From Papilionanthe hookeriana x Papilionanthe teres (taxonomy: Eukaryota; Streptophyta; Magnoliopsida; Asparagales; Orchidaceae): 64,000 nucleotides of DNA. The notes under the pieces are model-generated. The model did no database searches, was not told the DNA's origin, and worked only from the letters and a program-made list of their open reading frames with translations. Shown here piece after piece: positions 48,004-59,999 of this stretch. Location of the stretch: NCBI GenBank assembly GCA_022702705.1, contig CM040439.1, positions 26,564,345-26,628,344 of the forward strand, read 5' to 3'. Each line of letters opens with the position of its first letter. Positions within the stretch are counted from its first letter, which is position 1. Both the position numbers and the translations under genes were made by a program.

Positions 48004-48254
48004 GGGGTCTGTTTGGGGCGGCGGTATGGTGGCGGTGACGGTGCGATGCCGCACCGTAATTTTCCCTGTTTGGGTAAACTGTATTTTGACAGTTTTTTTC
48101 AAAATACTGCTGCCGAAATTTATATTATCCCACCGGTCCTGGTTAGGTCTTACTTTCAAAAAAAAAAAAAAATGTAATAGCTACCGCAACTTTTTGAACA
48201 TAAAATTATTTTTCAACAATTTTTTATTAAGCTACAGCTGCCCCAAATAGTCCC
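48004..48254. mobile_element. Tourist-like MITE, 251 bp
   Basis: The left end GGGGTCTGTTTGGGGCGGCG is preceded by TTA. The right end GCTACAGCTGCCCCAAATAG TCCC is followed by TCA, a near-match duplication. The internal text (TTTGGGTAAACTGTATTTTG; TGTAATAGCTACCGCA) matches the element at 51657-51939. Confidence 0.75.
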
Positions 48255-48859
48255 TCAGTTGATTGCAACGAGAAAATTTGATTAAGAAAATGAAATGATG
48301 TAAATTGTCACAGAGATTTTAATCTTGTTTATTTTATTCTATCTTTAGCAATGTAATTTAAAATTAGTAGTGATATTAAGCTCTATAAATTACAAATAAA
48401 ATTATTTTATTTTAAGTTTGTAGTATTTAAAAAAAAATTCAAAATAATTATCAATGTCCTCCATCCTTAACCTCTACAAGAACATATTTTTAATAGTAAA
48501 GAAATTAAATATATCTTATTTCAAATTAAAAATTATGAAAAAATAAACATAATAAAAAGTGTTCATATATTAAATTTATTCTCAGTAAATGGAACAATAA
48601 CATATATTTTGTTCTTAGTTGTTGAATATCTAAATGTACTTAGCTTAAGCTTAAGATCTTTATTAGTCTAAAGCTGAGATGCTCAAATACCACAACCTAT
48701 TTGTAGGGAAGTAAAATGTAATAACATCACATCTAGCCTTTCAAAACTCCTTTATAACATACATTACAACATACACTCACTTATCGAGCAAATAATACAT
48801 GTGTAATATACCAACATCTAACGCCGTAAACACACGGGTGATATATATATATATATAAA

Positions 48860-49500
48860 CATTTCAACATAAAATTTGATACATCTCCAGTAAATCTCCA
48901 TCATGTGACATGAATCTCAAGGTAGGAGATAGATCTCGAGGTGACTATTTGAACAAGAAATATTCAAACCTTGATAAAAACTGCAGAACTCCGTGACAGG
49001 CTCGACAATAAGAACCCAATGGTACCAATTAGTTCAATCTGAGTCAAATCAAGCTCAGATCAAGTTGTTAAACCACCCTTGAAAGTTTTATGGACACATT
49101 TATAATGTTAAGCAGATGCCCAATCTAGCAGTCCTATAATCGAATCAAGCGTTTCAACAAAAAGAATCTAACGAGTTCAAGATTGCTCAATTCTGACATT
49201 ATTCAAGCACCTAATTGTCCATTAAACAACATCTGATCGAAGGAATCCCTCTGGACCGTCTGATCAATGTGGTTCATATTCATGCATTCATTGCACCCAG
49301 AACACTATAGATAGAGCTCCACCCCTCTCATGAGATGAGACTAGAGGCTTGAGAGAGAACTTAAAGCTTTGAGAAGGAGCTGAAATCCAGCACCATCCTT
49401 GTCACCGTCAATCACTGCCGACTGCCGTTGACAACCACTGACAACCATCGGGCACTACTGTCACGCTCAACCACCACCGACCGAAAAGCCTCCAGTCAAC
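48860..49500 (+). repeat. LTR-like repeat family, copy 2
   Basis: Aligns with 61.17-61.87 kb and, inverted, with 32.6-33.2 kb. Shared words: ACATGAATCTCAAG, GAATCAAGCGTTTCAACAA, CATCTGATCGAAGGA. A TATA-like CTATAGATAGAGCTCCACCCC and a leader with GAGAACTTAAAGCTTTGAG follow, then a stretch rich in CAACCACTGACAACCATC words. Confidence 0.65.
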
Positions 49501-50179
49501 TTTATAACTTTGAAAAACTACTAACATTGTCTCAATTGTGGGACAAGAGATCTCTATAATTATGAACCTATAGTGTATTTTTACATTTGGGCTTCACTGC
49601 CTCATAATTTTTTCCCTCTACGGGTTTTCCAAGCAAAACCTTATGGTATCATTAATAGTTATTTTCTTTTACCTAAATGTGTGCTAAATTTTAGTGCAAT
49701 ACCAAAACATTAATCCATTACCCTACGGCCATGAATTTTCTATCATGCATCACAATTATTGATATAAACTTAATAATAAGAAAAGAAAAAAAAGCTACCA
49801 AATAACTGTATCATTTACGACACCATGACCCATGAACATATAATTAGCTTAATGATACCTAATTTCAGCTCAGTTCTGATTCAAATAGGCAATATAACCT
49901 CTACTGATCATAAAAGTCGGAAAGAAGAATTAAAAGCATTGGGCAATCAGAGCTACACATACAGTAAATGCTATTTTGCTGTCCCCTCTTATCAACTTCG
50001 TCAATTATTGTACTCATCGGGCATCAAAGTAAGACCAATTATTACCTCAAATATTCTTTTTCAGAACTCAAATTTGTCAAACTATTATTTACTAAATAAA
50101 AATAAATGCAGTTTAAAATGGAATGACAGCTATCTCATTTTTAGCCATCTAAAAATTTTTACAAAATTATATTGGACGG

Positions 50180-51189
50180 TTTACATACATACCGTCCAAT
50201 TCTTCTCAATTACCTCATCCGTCACTTACGGCGCAAACGACGGCTAAATCATCGTGGCGTCCTACTGTCAGTACACTATGGCGGGAGATCTGAACGGCAG
50301 ACCATACATGCAGTCCTGACCGACCAAAGCGCAAGCAGAAACCCTTGATCGTGGCCAGTCGGCCGACCCATTTTTTTCGCTGTGTATGAGAATGACACTC
50401 AACCGGGCTCCTCGGCCGACAAAAAAGTTCGATCGGTCAAATTCAAGTAAGTCAGTAAGCCATTTACCACAATATTAAAATTCAAACTGTAAAACAATAT
50501 AGTATGAAATCCATGCGGTTTTCATAACTGCTCACTCCTTTCTGTCATTGTAAAAAACACTCGTCTATAAATTAGAGACAAAATTAGAAATAGAGTCCCC
50601 TCTCTCGGGTCTCTTTATAAAGAATTATGGACTTGTTCTACTCTATCTTCATCATTCCTCCTTCGACCAGTTCTAACTCTCGGGATGTGTTCACAAAGAA
50701 TAATGTAGGATTTAACACGTACATTCCCTCGACTTTCCTTACTCTTATAAACTCACTAGTAAACAATGAGATGACAGCTTACAATGACTTTAAAAAATCC
50801 TATCTTTCTCATTTCGCCTTAAATCCAAGATAAATCTCATTGGAAGACTGATTGATGGGAGTTAGAGGAGCTGAACTGCACGAAGGTAGAAGAGAAGAGG
50901 TTACCTTCTTCAATGATTTTCAATAGGAATAGAGTGTGAAAAAGGAGAAAGATGGGACGAAAAATGGGATTTAAGGTAAAAAGTAGGGAAAAAGGAAAAG
51001 ATGAGAGTTTCGATGATTATTGTACGCCGCTATCTCATCGCTATCGTGCAAACTCGCCACAAAGTCGGCGGATTGTATTGAGAGTGAAAGATCGGATAAT
51101 TGGGAAGAATTGGATGACATATATGTAATATTAAAATTGAAGTTGTTAGGTAGGAAAATGAATAAGAATTGGGTGATATGTATGTAATT
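50180..51189. mobile_element. Possible 1-kb element bounded by foldback-family termini
   Basis: The left end TTTACATACATACCGTCCAA TTCTTCTCAATTACC and the complement of the right end (TTACATACATATCACCCAAT TCTTATTCATTTTCC) are inverted copies of the foldback-family terminus. The interior (CCGACCAAAGCGCAAGCAG; TCTATAAATTAGAGACAAA; a 68-codon plus frame at 50627) is LTR-like rather than coding. No transposase seen. Two independent half-copies flanking unrelated DNA remain possible. Confidence 0.4.
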
Positions 51190-51656
51190 CCTTCACTTAT
51201 ATTCCCAAAAAAAATATATAACACTAATTTATGTCACATGAGTTCCTAAATGGTTTATCTTTCCCTTAGATTTGGGAACATCAAAATTCAAATTACTTAT
51301 TTTTAAACTAAATGTAAGACGAGTCAATGAAATATAGCTTTAAATTTCATTTTATTTGTAAATCACACTCAATATGTAACATAAGATAAGAGAGAGAAAT
51401 CCACAGTAATCGAAACTAGCATTTTTTTTCTAAAGGGGAAAACTGCTCTCTTAAACCCAACTTGGGAGGGGCTAGGATAATAAATGACAAAGTGACATTT
51501 CAGGAGGGGCAAAAAACTAAATTGTCTTATCATATAAGTAAAAAACTAATTTTGAGCAGTCAGACTGGATGTGGGGGAGCAATTGGTTATCATGACCCTA
51601 CATGGGTCCGCCTCTGCCTTTATTCGTAGAATGATGCACTATTTATAATAAAATAA

Positions 51657-51939
51657 GGTTCCGTTTGGGGCAGCTTATACGGTGCGGTAGCTATTTGAAA
51701 ACACACATGGTCTGTTTGGATAAACCGCGTTTTGGCAGCTTATGTGTCTTCAAAACATTGAAAAACAAAGTTTTCACACTGCACCTACCTAGGTGAGGTG
51801 GAAGCTTTCTGTTAGCGGTCTGATTATTCCAAAAAAATAAAAGTTTGTAATAGTTACCGCACCTAGCTTACCGGCATATTATTTTTAATCAGCTTATCAG
51901 CAGATTATTCAATAAGCTACAGGTGCCCCAAACATACCC
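51657..51939. mobile_element. Tourist-like MITE, 283 bp, with TAA duplication
   Basis: Starts GGTTCCGTTTGGGGCAGCTT and ends AAGCTACAGGTGCCCCAAAC ATACCC, flanked on both sides by TAA (51654-51656, 51940-51942), as expected for PIF/Harbinger transposition. It has no coding capacity. This is the best-preserved copy of the family in the window. Confidence 0.85.
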
Positions 51940-52497
51940 TAAATATAATATATGAAGTTACATTTATGTCATCGCTTTAGTGAAAGATGTACATGTTATT
52001 ATTAGTATTTCATATATGGGCTCAGAAACTTGTCTGCTCTAAGGCTTGGTCAGCTGGACTGGAAAGCCCTTGGTAGGTATTGTCGGTTGACTAAGTTTCA
52101 GAGGCTCGCCCTTCATCTTGATCGAATAAAGACTGTTGGTTGGCTAAGCTTGAAGGCATTGGTCAGACGACCATTCTCAGGGCTGACGATATTGACTCGG
52201 TTGGCTAAAGTCGAGTCGATGGGCTGGTCAAACCTGATACTTTTTGGTATGCCACTTAATTACATGACACTTATTTATAGAAAAATATAGATATGCTTTT
52301 TCTACACTAATACGCACAGGTTGGGCTTCCGAACCGGTTCGTACAGTCAAAGGGTCGTTGAATCAATCACCAGACCGTATTAGGTGATAACATCCAAAAT
52401 TTATTTTCTTTTTTTTTTTTTCTTACTTTCGAAAAAATAAATAAATAATAATAATAATAAAAGATGGGATCCGATTCCCTCGATACCACGCCCATAA

Positions 52498-52712
52498 CAC
52501 GTGATGATCACACCCACACGGCCATCGATGCCATGGGCGGGAGAGCTGACCGCACGTGGGAAGGGTTGGGGTAGGGACCCAGTTCCCGAAACGGTACGTG
52601 CCGGGCGCTACCCAACCACCGGACCCTGCTCCATGATTTCGATTTGACTCCTCATGGACAAAATCAGGCCCACGGGCTCTAGGTTGGGCTTCCTGTGTGC
52701 CTCAGGGCCCAC
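52498..52712. promoter_or_regulatory. GC-rich island with G-boxes and TCP-type sites, no gene attached
   Basis: Within an AT-rich setting, 52470-52800 is GC-rich and carries CACGTG at 52498-52503 and 52553-52558, TACGTG near 52595 and GGGCCCAC at 52705-52712 (a TCP-type GGNCCCAC site), plus a second GGCCCA nearby. These are promoter motifs in plants. No ORF with family features lies on either side within 3 kb, so the target is unknown. Confidence 0.35.
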
Positions 52713-55700
52713 GACCTACCGTTTTATGGCGGGTGGAGGTGCAGGTTGGTTAACGGTCACGTCCGGGAGACAATGGGCTGTGGCTGGACCCACCCCTCCT
52801 GTTTCGCTTTGCTTCCACCAGTAAATTAAAAAAATTAAAACCCAAATTTTTATATACGCAATTTACGATAATTCCTCCCCCCCAAAAAATCAGCAGCAGC
52901 GGAGAGATTGAGAAAATTGTTTTTATTGAATAATTTATAAATGTACAAAATAGTATGCACGAATTTCGAGATGAAAAACAAATCAAGGAGCATCCCTTAC
53001 AATGAGCTACAAGTAAATATAAACTGAAGAGTTGTCAGCTAACCAAATTTTGGCGACCAACCAACAAGGGACAAAAATTCACGCCAACGATGCTTTCAGA
53101 TAGGATGCCTTGTTGGTAACATCAGCGTGTTGGGGGAAGCATATTTTCTAGTGTGCAGACCAGATACAGTGACAAGGTGTTATCTCCCGACCTCACGGGT
53201 TCCCTACATACGGTTACAAGTGATACTCTTGGACCAAAATGAGACTTAACTAGGCTACGCTCTGTGGGATTCGGGGAGGTGGTAACGACATCGATGACAA
53301 TGACAATCATATATATACGATCCTCCAAATAGAGATTGGTAGAAATACGAGGTGGCGGTACTTACTCCCTTAATGGTTCTGTGAAGAGCGCGTGATGAGC
53401 CAATCTTTCTAAAATCCTACAAAGGTCTGAAATAACTAACAAGCAATCCAGTCAACCACCATAAGCCTGATCGGCTACCCAAATGAAGATCGACCGACAT
53501 CTAAGCTGAATAGCTGTCTAATACCAGCTCGGTCGCCTGACTCATAGATCGCCAACCAGATGGTTCAGACAGCTGAAAAACCCAGAAATACCACTCGATT
53601 TATCAAGCAAGATAAAATTGAATTCAACAAAATAATATAATTTAATGAAGCGTATGTTATTTGTATTTATCCTTAAACAATAAAGAAAACAAAGGGGGAA
53701 AAAGACAGGCAGTAGTAATGTGGATATTTCAACCAAGAGGAAACACGCCACGTGGGATCAGCTGGCCTATATGCTCATCTTTAGCCTGCCTATCCTCATT
53801 TAACTAAACTGCTTTATTGCTCCCTTAAACATGGATGATTAGTGGGTCATTAAGCTCTAATTAGAATAATTAAATTTTCCTTTAAGTGAGCTTGAGCAGG
53901 TCAACGAGACCTCCACAACTTGGTCACTCGGTCATTACGGCGGTGGGCCACCCCAAAACATCGGCCAATGCTTCGGCAGCCGAATCTCGGCTGCCGGGGA
54001 CCAGTTTTAATAGCATTTGATTAACATGATTGGTGTCATTATAATTAATTGGTCTTATTCTCCTGCTTAGTTTAATCTTCCTTTTTTGTCCTGCTTAATT
54101 TGAATTTTATATAAATTTTAAAATAATTTAAAATAATAAAATTATTTTTAGATAAACAAGCCGAACACGAGCGAGCTCTGGCTTAGCTCGTGTTCGGCTC
54201 GTTTATATTTCGAACCCAAAAAACTACTTAACGAGCCGAACACGAGCTGTTAGCGATACAACCCTATTTTTAGAATTAAATTTGAATCAAAACATGTCAA
54301 TCAATCAATCAAACGATAACTATGATATTGCTAAAATCAACCTGTCGAATGAAATGAGTTGGATTTTATACCAATTTTATTTTTTTAAAAAAATAAAAAT
54401 AAAAATAATTAGTATTATTATTATTATTTAAATAATAAAAATGCGGCCTTCAAAATTAATTGAGAGAGGGAGAGATGAGTCATTGGATGAGACAAACGGG
54501 AATGGGGGTGGGGATGCTAAAGGACAGGCTGCTCCTCCACATTGTTTAATTCTATGGGACAGCCATACTTCTTTCTCATTTTAATATATAAAAAGCCATA
54601 CTTCCCTGCAATATTATTATTATTATTATTATTATTATTTATTTTTCTTCTTTTATAAAGGAATTAAATTAGTAGCTGGAGATCACGTGCTATGCACATG
54701 GCTAACTCAATTCTATAACTCACAAATTTTACTACTATTGTGTTGTAATGATAAGTAGACTAGACCTTAATTTATATGTACCTAAAATATTAATAATACA
54801 AGAAACATAATATAAGATGATAATCTCTTAGTAAATTTTCATTGAGATATGTTCATTTTCAAGCAGCACTACCCGTAGATTTTAAAGCCTTAATCAAAGT
54901 TTTCTTGGACCTCTCCTGACGATTTTTTCAACAATTAATTGGAATGATCGTCTTATCTGTGAAAGTCCTCAAAAATCTTTTTTTTTTTTTTGGTCTTTCA
55001 TACATTCTTTCAATTGAAGAAAAGATAGTTTTCTTAGATGAAGAAATAAAGGAAAGAGCTAAGGATTTGAATATGTAGTTAATACGAAGTTATAGTATTG
55101 TCTTTTTCTACCAGTTGCTTTTTCAAGGCGCTCTCTGTAACATAATACTTTATGTCTTTTTGAAGTTTTCTTATTAGGAGGATTAACTTTTTTCGATTTA
55201 AGAGGACACTAGTTATTTTATTTTTTTATTTTTAGATCTTTTGCTTTGCAAAAATGGAACCCTAATTTTCAGACATCTAAAAGTTGATTATAAATATATC
55301 TATTTATGTATTAATCTACCTAATCAACCCCTTTGTTGCACGACTGAGACTTGAATCTAAAAAATTGCTATTAAAATCAGTACTCCTTTGGTGGTGGATG
55401 ACCTAGTAACAAATAAGTCTAGACTCAATTTTTCAATGTTCATTTTTCAACAGATTCTATCAATGCTACTATATTTGTATAGATCTAGATGGGTTATGTT
55501 GTCAGCAACATGTTGTTTAGGAAAATTGAAAACCAAAATGATGCTCATTTTGTCACACTTCCTCATATGAAAATCCCTTCTGGATGAGAAATTGTAATGT
55601 GTAGCCCCTCAATTTATTGCTAATATTGGTTGTTAAAGCAGAGTCAATAACATTAAATTGGTCTCTCTATCCTCTAAGAATCTCTAAACTAGTCTAATGT

Positions 55701-56179
55701 CAAATCTTAACAGTCTTATTAGCTTCAATTTTAACTCTTCAAATCCTTTTGAAGCCCAACACAATTCTTACAACTACCTCTGCTAGCTCTATCAATTCAA
55801 CAAAGTTGTCACTAAAACTAATGCAAATACTCCAACTATGGAAGGCATTGTGGTTCCCTCAGGTACATTCTCTTTGCCTCCCCTTCTTCCCTTGCACTAC
55901 TAGTAGATACAAGAGACATCATAACACACTTCTCACATTTCTAAACATTTTTTTTTTCAATTAAAATCTAAAGACTCTCACTAACGAAGAAACGAAGGCA
56001 ATAAATTACAATTCTTGAATTATTAAAATATCTCTCACACTCCTCTTCTAACTCTTCAATTCTCCTTCTTTTACTTTATTTTGCTTCATACATTGTTATC
56101 ATTGCTATTTGAAATGTTAGAAGTCGTAATAGCAATCTTATAATTTTTTTTTACTGTAAAGATCTCTTTAAAAGTTTTA
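52713..56179. other. Intergenic repeats, no gene
   Basis: 53440-53570 has CGGTCGCC/CCGACATC repeat words. A 10-bp-stem hairpin CGGCAGCCGA…TCGGCTGCCG lies near 53973-53995. 54160-54262 has inverted GAGCTCGTGTTCGGCTCGTTTA-type words. 54612-54640 is an ATT microsatellite. 54650-56180 is AT-rich; its 3' part may be the front of the L1 relic. Confidence 0.45.
54155..54262. repeat. GCTCGTGTTCGGCTCGTTTA dispersed repeat
   Basis: AGCCGAACACGAGCGAGCTC, TTAGCTCGTGTTCGGCTCGT and AACGAGCCGAACACGAGCTG follow one another in alternating orientation. A diverged copy is at 60.93-61.08 kb. Confidence 0.7.
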
Positions 56180-57670
56180 ACATTGATATTATTGGACTCT
56201 TTGAAAATCAAAATTCAAGGGCATTCTATGAAGAATCATTTTCTATTTAAAAATTATGTGTTGTTTGAGACAAAAAGGAATGTGCATAACTTCTATTGTG
56301 CCCCAAGTGGTAGAATTTGGGGTATATAGATCGTGAATAAGTTAAGTTATTCTTTTTTTTATTAATCATCCAAATATTCTTCATTGCATTCTAAAAGTTA
56401 CCATGCCCATTAAATTTTTTTCTCCTTTCTTTATGTTGATAATAGAGTTGCAGAGAGGCAAAAGATATCACTGTCCTTATATTTAATGAGTGATTTCAGT
56501 TGCACACACAAAACCTACGAAAAAATAGAACATAATCCCATATGAATTTGTAAACCCTACAATTTCAACAACTGCATTTCAGGGAATGCTTTATTTTATC
56601 TTCCTAATAAATGTTTAGGTTGTAGCTAGCTAGTATGATTGTCATATTGAAACCCTTAAGCACTGCCTTCAGATAGTGCTCTATGTAATTCATGCTGGCT
56701 AAAATGGTCTTTATTAACGAATCAAAAAATTTGCACCTTTCCTTTATCTAATCATCGTACGATTATTATTAAACTGACAAGTTGTCTTTGTTATCAACAC
56801 GCATTCATTTATAAGAATTACTAGGGAAAAATAGCAGGTTTTAATTAATTAATTGATAATGCTTGGAGTATAAGTTTCACTTGTAATTCCATTTTTTGCT
56901 TTTGCAATTAGCTTAATAATGTCAAAAAGGGGTTGAAGGGTTACTGAAGTTCACATATCATAAGAAAAAAAGAAGATTAATGTGTAAGAAGTTAAAAGTT
57001 TCTTCATTGGACATAAATCAATTTTTCATAGCCATAATCAGCTAAAATGACTAAACTAGAGATTCAAATGTTCTTGGTTTAAACCTATTGAGGATAATCT
57101 AAATTTTTTCTCCTTCTATTAGGGAGAGATATAAGAAAAATATTATTTTGAAAGTAGATTCTCGCTCTTAAGTTCTTGGTAATAAACGAGATATTAATGA
57201 GGGTATCATTAAGATATTTTTCTAGTCTTCTTAATTCTCTCTTAAACTCTATTGTAAATTACTAGATGGAGGGTGTATTGATTTGGGGGAGACTACCTAA
57301 TGGAAATCCATGTGGACCTTACTAATCCTTTTCAGCCTAATCAAATTATGGTTGTCTTGATCAATATTGACTCTAACGAAATTCCTCAACTTGATAGTTT
57401 TTCAATCAAGTTCTTTAATGTTGCATGATGCATTTTCAAGGAAGACCTTCTCCATGTCATTAATTGTTTTAAAAATTTGGCTACGATTCGAGATAGGGTG
57501 AAGCATTTAAGCATTTCCCTTGCCTCCAAAAAATTGAATACAACAACTATATCTGGTTATAGATTGATATCTTTTTGTATTATTCTTTGTAACTTCACTG
57601 CAAAATGCCTTTTTGTAGGCATAAGGAGTTCCTTGGCTTATTCACCAAGTATAATTAGCATGTAATTTAG
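56180..57670 (+). mobile_element. L1-type LINE relic (endonuclease and RT pieces)
   Basis: An endonuclease-like piece at about 56190-56320 reads LLETKIQGHSMKNHF, then CAPSGRIWGIYRS, the L1 EEP N-terminal order. An RT piece at about 57370-57660 reads NEIPQLDSFSIKFFNVA, IFKEDLLHVINCF and SGYRLISFCIILCNFTAK. These follow L1 RT (…GPDGFS.KFF…ISDFRPISLCNV.YK…). It has many stops and gaps and stands on the plus strand. Upstream sequence to about 55.4 kb may be ORF1 remnants. Confidence 0.65.
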
Positions 57671-57922
57671 AAAGAAACATACTTGATAACATTATTTTTT
57701 CCTTTTTGTAATGGCTTTATTGAAGTTGTTTAGCATTCTTATTGATTGATTTTATCTTATTACTTGTATTCTTCATCCAAATCACATAATTTCTCCTCTT
57801 TTTAAGACTAAATTTTATTTTTTAAAAGTAATTTTAATGTAGTTTACTTAAGTATACTCATAATATAATTTAATCTTGTGATTAAATTTAAAAGAGGATA
57901 GGAATAGAGTTACACTGCGTGC

Positions 57923-58252
57923 TCAGCAAGTACGACTAAACAAACCTACACAAGAAGACCAGCACATGAAAGGGAAAAAAAGTACCAGAGATAAATTGAA
58001 AAAAATAATACTGCTTTTGCGCTCAGCTAGCTCAGAATCTCCCAGAAAATCACAGCAAGCTATGAACCCTAGGGCTTGAACAACTATCTCTGGTTGGATT
58101 ATATCTTCGAGCCTCCAAAAAAACGCATCAGATAATAGAGTTGCAGAACCCCTGTGCCTTTCAGACACCATAGGTTTCCTCTTAAAGTCCACAAGAATCA
58201 AAGAGCCTGTTTTAACTTTTACCAAAGAAAAACTCTGAGATGCTGAGCGCAT
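57923..58252 (-). other. Unassigned 109-codon frame behind a GA-rich leader
   Basis: The product has a plausible, non-repetitive middle (LLSDAFFWRLEDIIQPEIVV, QALGFIACCDFLGDSELAER) and a hydrophobic end that looks non-coding, so a donor may lie after AERK. A long (GA)n tract sits 150-210 bp upstream on the same strand. No family recognised; a real exon, a transcribed leader or chance are all possible. Confidence 0.25.
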
Positions 58253-58397
58253 TAAAAAGTTGTTCGCTCTTCATTTAATATAAATATAAACAGAATGATC
58301 GCTCAAAGATCATAGCTTGATGAGCTACTAAGTATTTATAAGTTATAACAGAGCAATTAATCTACTTGAATGCCAGCTCCTCTTCTTCTTCACGACG

Positions 58398-58399
<2 letters not shown>

Positions 58400-58460
<61 letters not shown>
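58400..58460. repeat. (CT)n microsatellite, about 61 bp
   Basis: Uninterrupted CT run (GA on the minus strand), a type frequent in plant 5' leaders. Confidence 0.97.
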
Positions 58461-58464
<4 letters not shown>

Positions 58465-59179
58465 CTGTGGCTTCCTTTCTCAACTTCGTCAGCCTGTCGA
58501 CAAAATTACCATAGGGGCGCAAAGAATAGAAAGAAAAGGAGTGAAAATCAGGAATTTTTCTAGTAAAATGGAGCAAGTTGGGAGTTCTCCTTCTCGCGGA
58601 AGAAGAAGGCGCCTTTTCTGCACTGTTTTTTCAGTAAAGATTAGATTTTGATGAGAGCAGCTCATGAGCTCTCCAGGGAAAAAAGAGAAATAGATAAAAT
58701 CCTGAGAATTTTGAAAAATTAACTGCGGAAGGCAGCATTACTCAATTACAAATGATCCAATCTACTCCTCAAGACAAACTAACCTCCCTTTTCTTTTCCT
58801 TACCTGTCATTCAGTGGTTCTATTTCTCTCTTCACAAAATAATCAATCAATCAATCTTACACAAAAAACACAAAAAAATGGCGAAGAAACCAAGAAAATC
58901 TTCCAAAACGATGGACATTAAATCAAGAAGGAACGAAGCTATGAACTTTTCATTTTTTTCTGAACTCTTTACATGAAACATTCGCAGATCAGAGCAGGGA
59001 AGAGCAAAATTTTTCCAAAATACAAAAAACCAGATACCAAACCCAAAGCAAAGAAAAGAAATCGAACTTAAACATTATATACAAAAGTTCCCAACTGTTC
59101 TATCTTCTCATGCTTCTCTTTCGCACTCTTCTGTCGCGTCTCTGTATAAATTTCTGCAAGCTCGCCACTTTGTCCTCTT

Positions 59180-59452
59180 TTACGAGTAATCTCGCCAGCA
59201 AATAAGCATTGTGACGCAGCGGCGCATGATGTAGAATCGAGCTCTCTGCTCCTTAACGAGGTTGGAGCAGCGGCTGGTGAAGGAAAGAGGCCTCCCGCCT
59301 CCGGCGACGGCTCTAGCTCTGGTTTCCGGCAGGCTCGACGTTCTTTTCAAAAACGCAGCAGATGCGCCGGCGGCCGAGGTATCACGGCGGCTGGCGCTAT
59401 TCCTGCTGCCCTTCTTTGAAAGCTTCCACTTTTCATCCATGTACAGATCCAT
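59180..59452 (-). CDS. ROTUNDIFOLIA-like/DEVIL (RTFL/DVL) small polypeptide
   Basis: Intronless, 90 aa, TAA at 59182-59180. The conserved DVL domain is at about 60-88: SRCSNLVKEQRARFYIMRRC followed by VTMLICWRDYS. The N-terminal MDEKWKLSKK block (from M5) is also shared by longer family members. Between them is a Ser/Arg/Ala-rich variable linker. Known members are plasma-membrane-associated small proteins; overexpression shortens leaves and changes fruit shape by restricting polar cell proliferation. M1 or M5 could start; M5 fits the conserved block best. A TATA box on the minus strand (59660-59651) and a CT-rich leader support expression. Flanked by transposons, with no neighbour gene within 15 kb on the left. 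Confidence 0.96.
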   Translation of the reverse strand: MDLYMDEKWKLSKKGSRNSASRRDTSAAGASAAFLKRTSSLPETRARAVAGGGRPLSFTSRCSNLVKEQRARFYIMRRCVTMLICWRDYS

Positions 59453-59650
59453 GTTTCGTAGACTCAGCTCTCCGCTTTCTCCCCCTTCTTCTTCTTCCTC
59501 CTTTACTGGGCTGCTGGTTGCAAAAGTTAATGGAGTGCTGGGGAGAGCAGGAGAGAGTGATGGAGAGAGAGAGAGGGGTGGAGGGATGGGGGGAGGAGCA
59601 GTATCTGAGCGGGCTAGATCGAGGAGAAGTAAGGCTTAGGTGGTTTTCAT

Positions 59651-59660
59651 TCTATTTATA
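59651..59660 (-). promoter_or_regulatory. TATA box of the RTFL/DVL gene
   Basis: TATAAATAGA on the minus strand, about 200 bp upstream of the start codon, implying a leader of about 170 nt. The leader is pyrimidine-rich (CCCCATCCCTCCACCCCTCT). Confidence 0.65.
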
Positions 59661-59808
59661 AGTAAAATGTTTACCATGAATGAAGTTGATGCCATGCAAT
59701 TAACCGAATTAAAACGTTAGGGTTAAGCGTGAAGTGTCAAAATATTTCTTAATTATTTATATGGATTGTTTTAAAGTCCCTTTGGGCAACTGTTGCTGTA
59801 TAATGCAG

Positions 59809-59999
59809 GAGCAAATATTTCATCAGGAGTCCGGACGCAGAGTTCGAGCTGTCCGGACTCCAGATCTCAACCGCACATTATTATTTTTTAATTAAAAAAT
59901 TAAAAATGGAACCACCTCCCACACACTCGGATGTCTGGGTGAGATCGGGAGTTCGGACGAAGCTGCTCTGCATCTGGACTCCGAATGGAATATTTTACC
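59809..59999. mobile_element. Mutator-type MITE, 191 bp, with 9-bp target duplication
   Basis: Flanked by ATAATGCAG at 59800-59808 and 60000-60008. The ends are inverted: GAGCAAATATTTCATCAGGA GTCCGGACGCAGAG on the left against GGTAAAATATTCCATTCGGA GTCCAGATGCAGAG from the right, continuing over about 60 bp. A 9-bp duplication is the Mutator-superfamily signature. No coding content. Confidence 0.88.

Noticed and set aside
49825..50247. 140-codon plus frame
   Set aside because: AT-rich, unrecognised composition, crosses the edge of a repeat, no splice or promoter support.
52030..52290. 86-codon plus frame (MSALRLGQLDWKALGR…)
   Set aside because: Made of repeated CTTGGTCAGCTGG/GGTTGACTAAG words typical of decayed LTRs in this window; more likely repeat than gene.
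59262..59661. 125- and 99-codon plus frames
   Set aside because: Antisense to the RTFL/DVL gene and its leader; the minus frame has the conserved domain.
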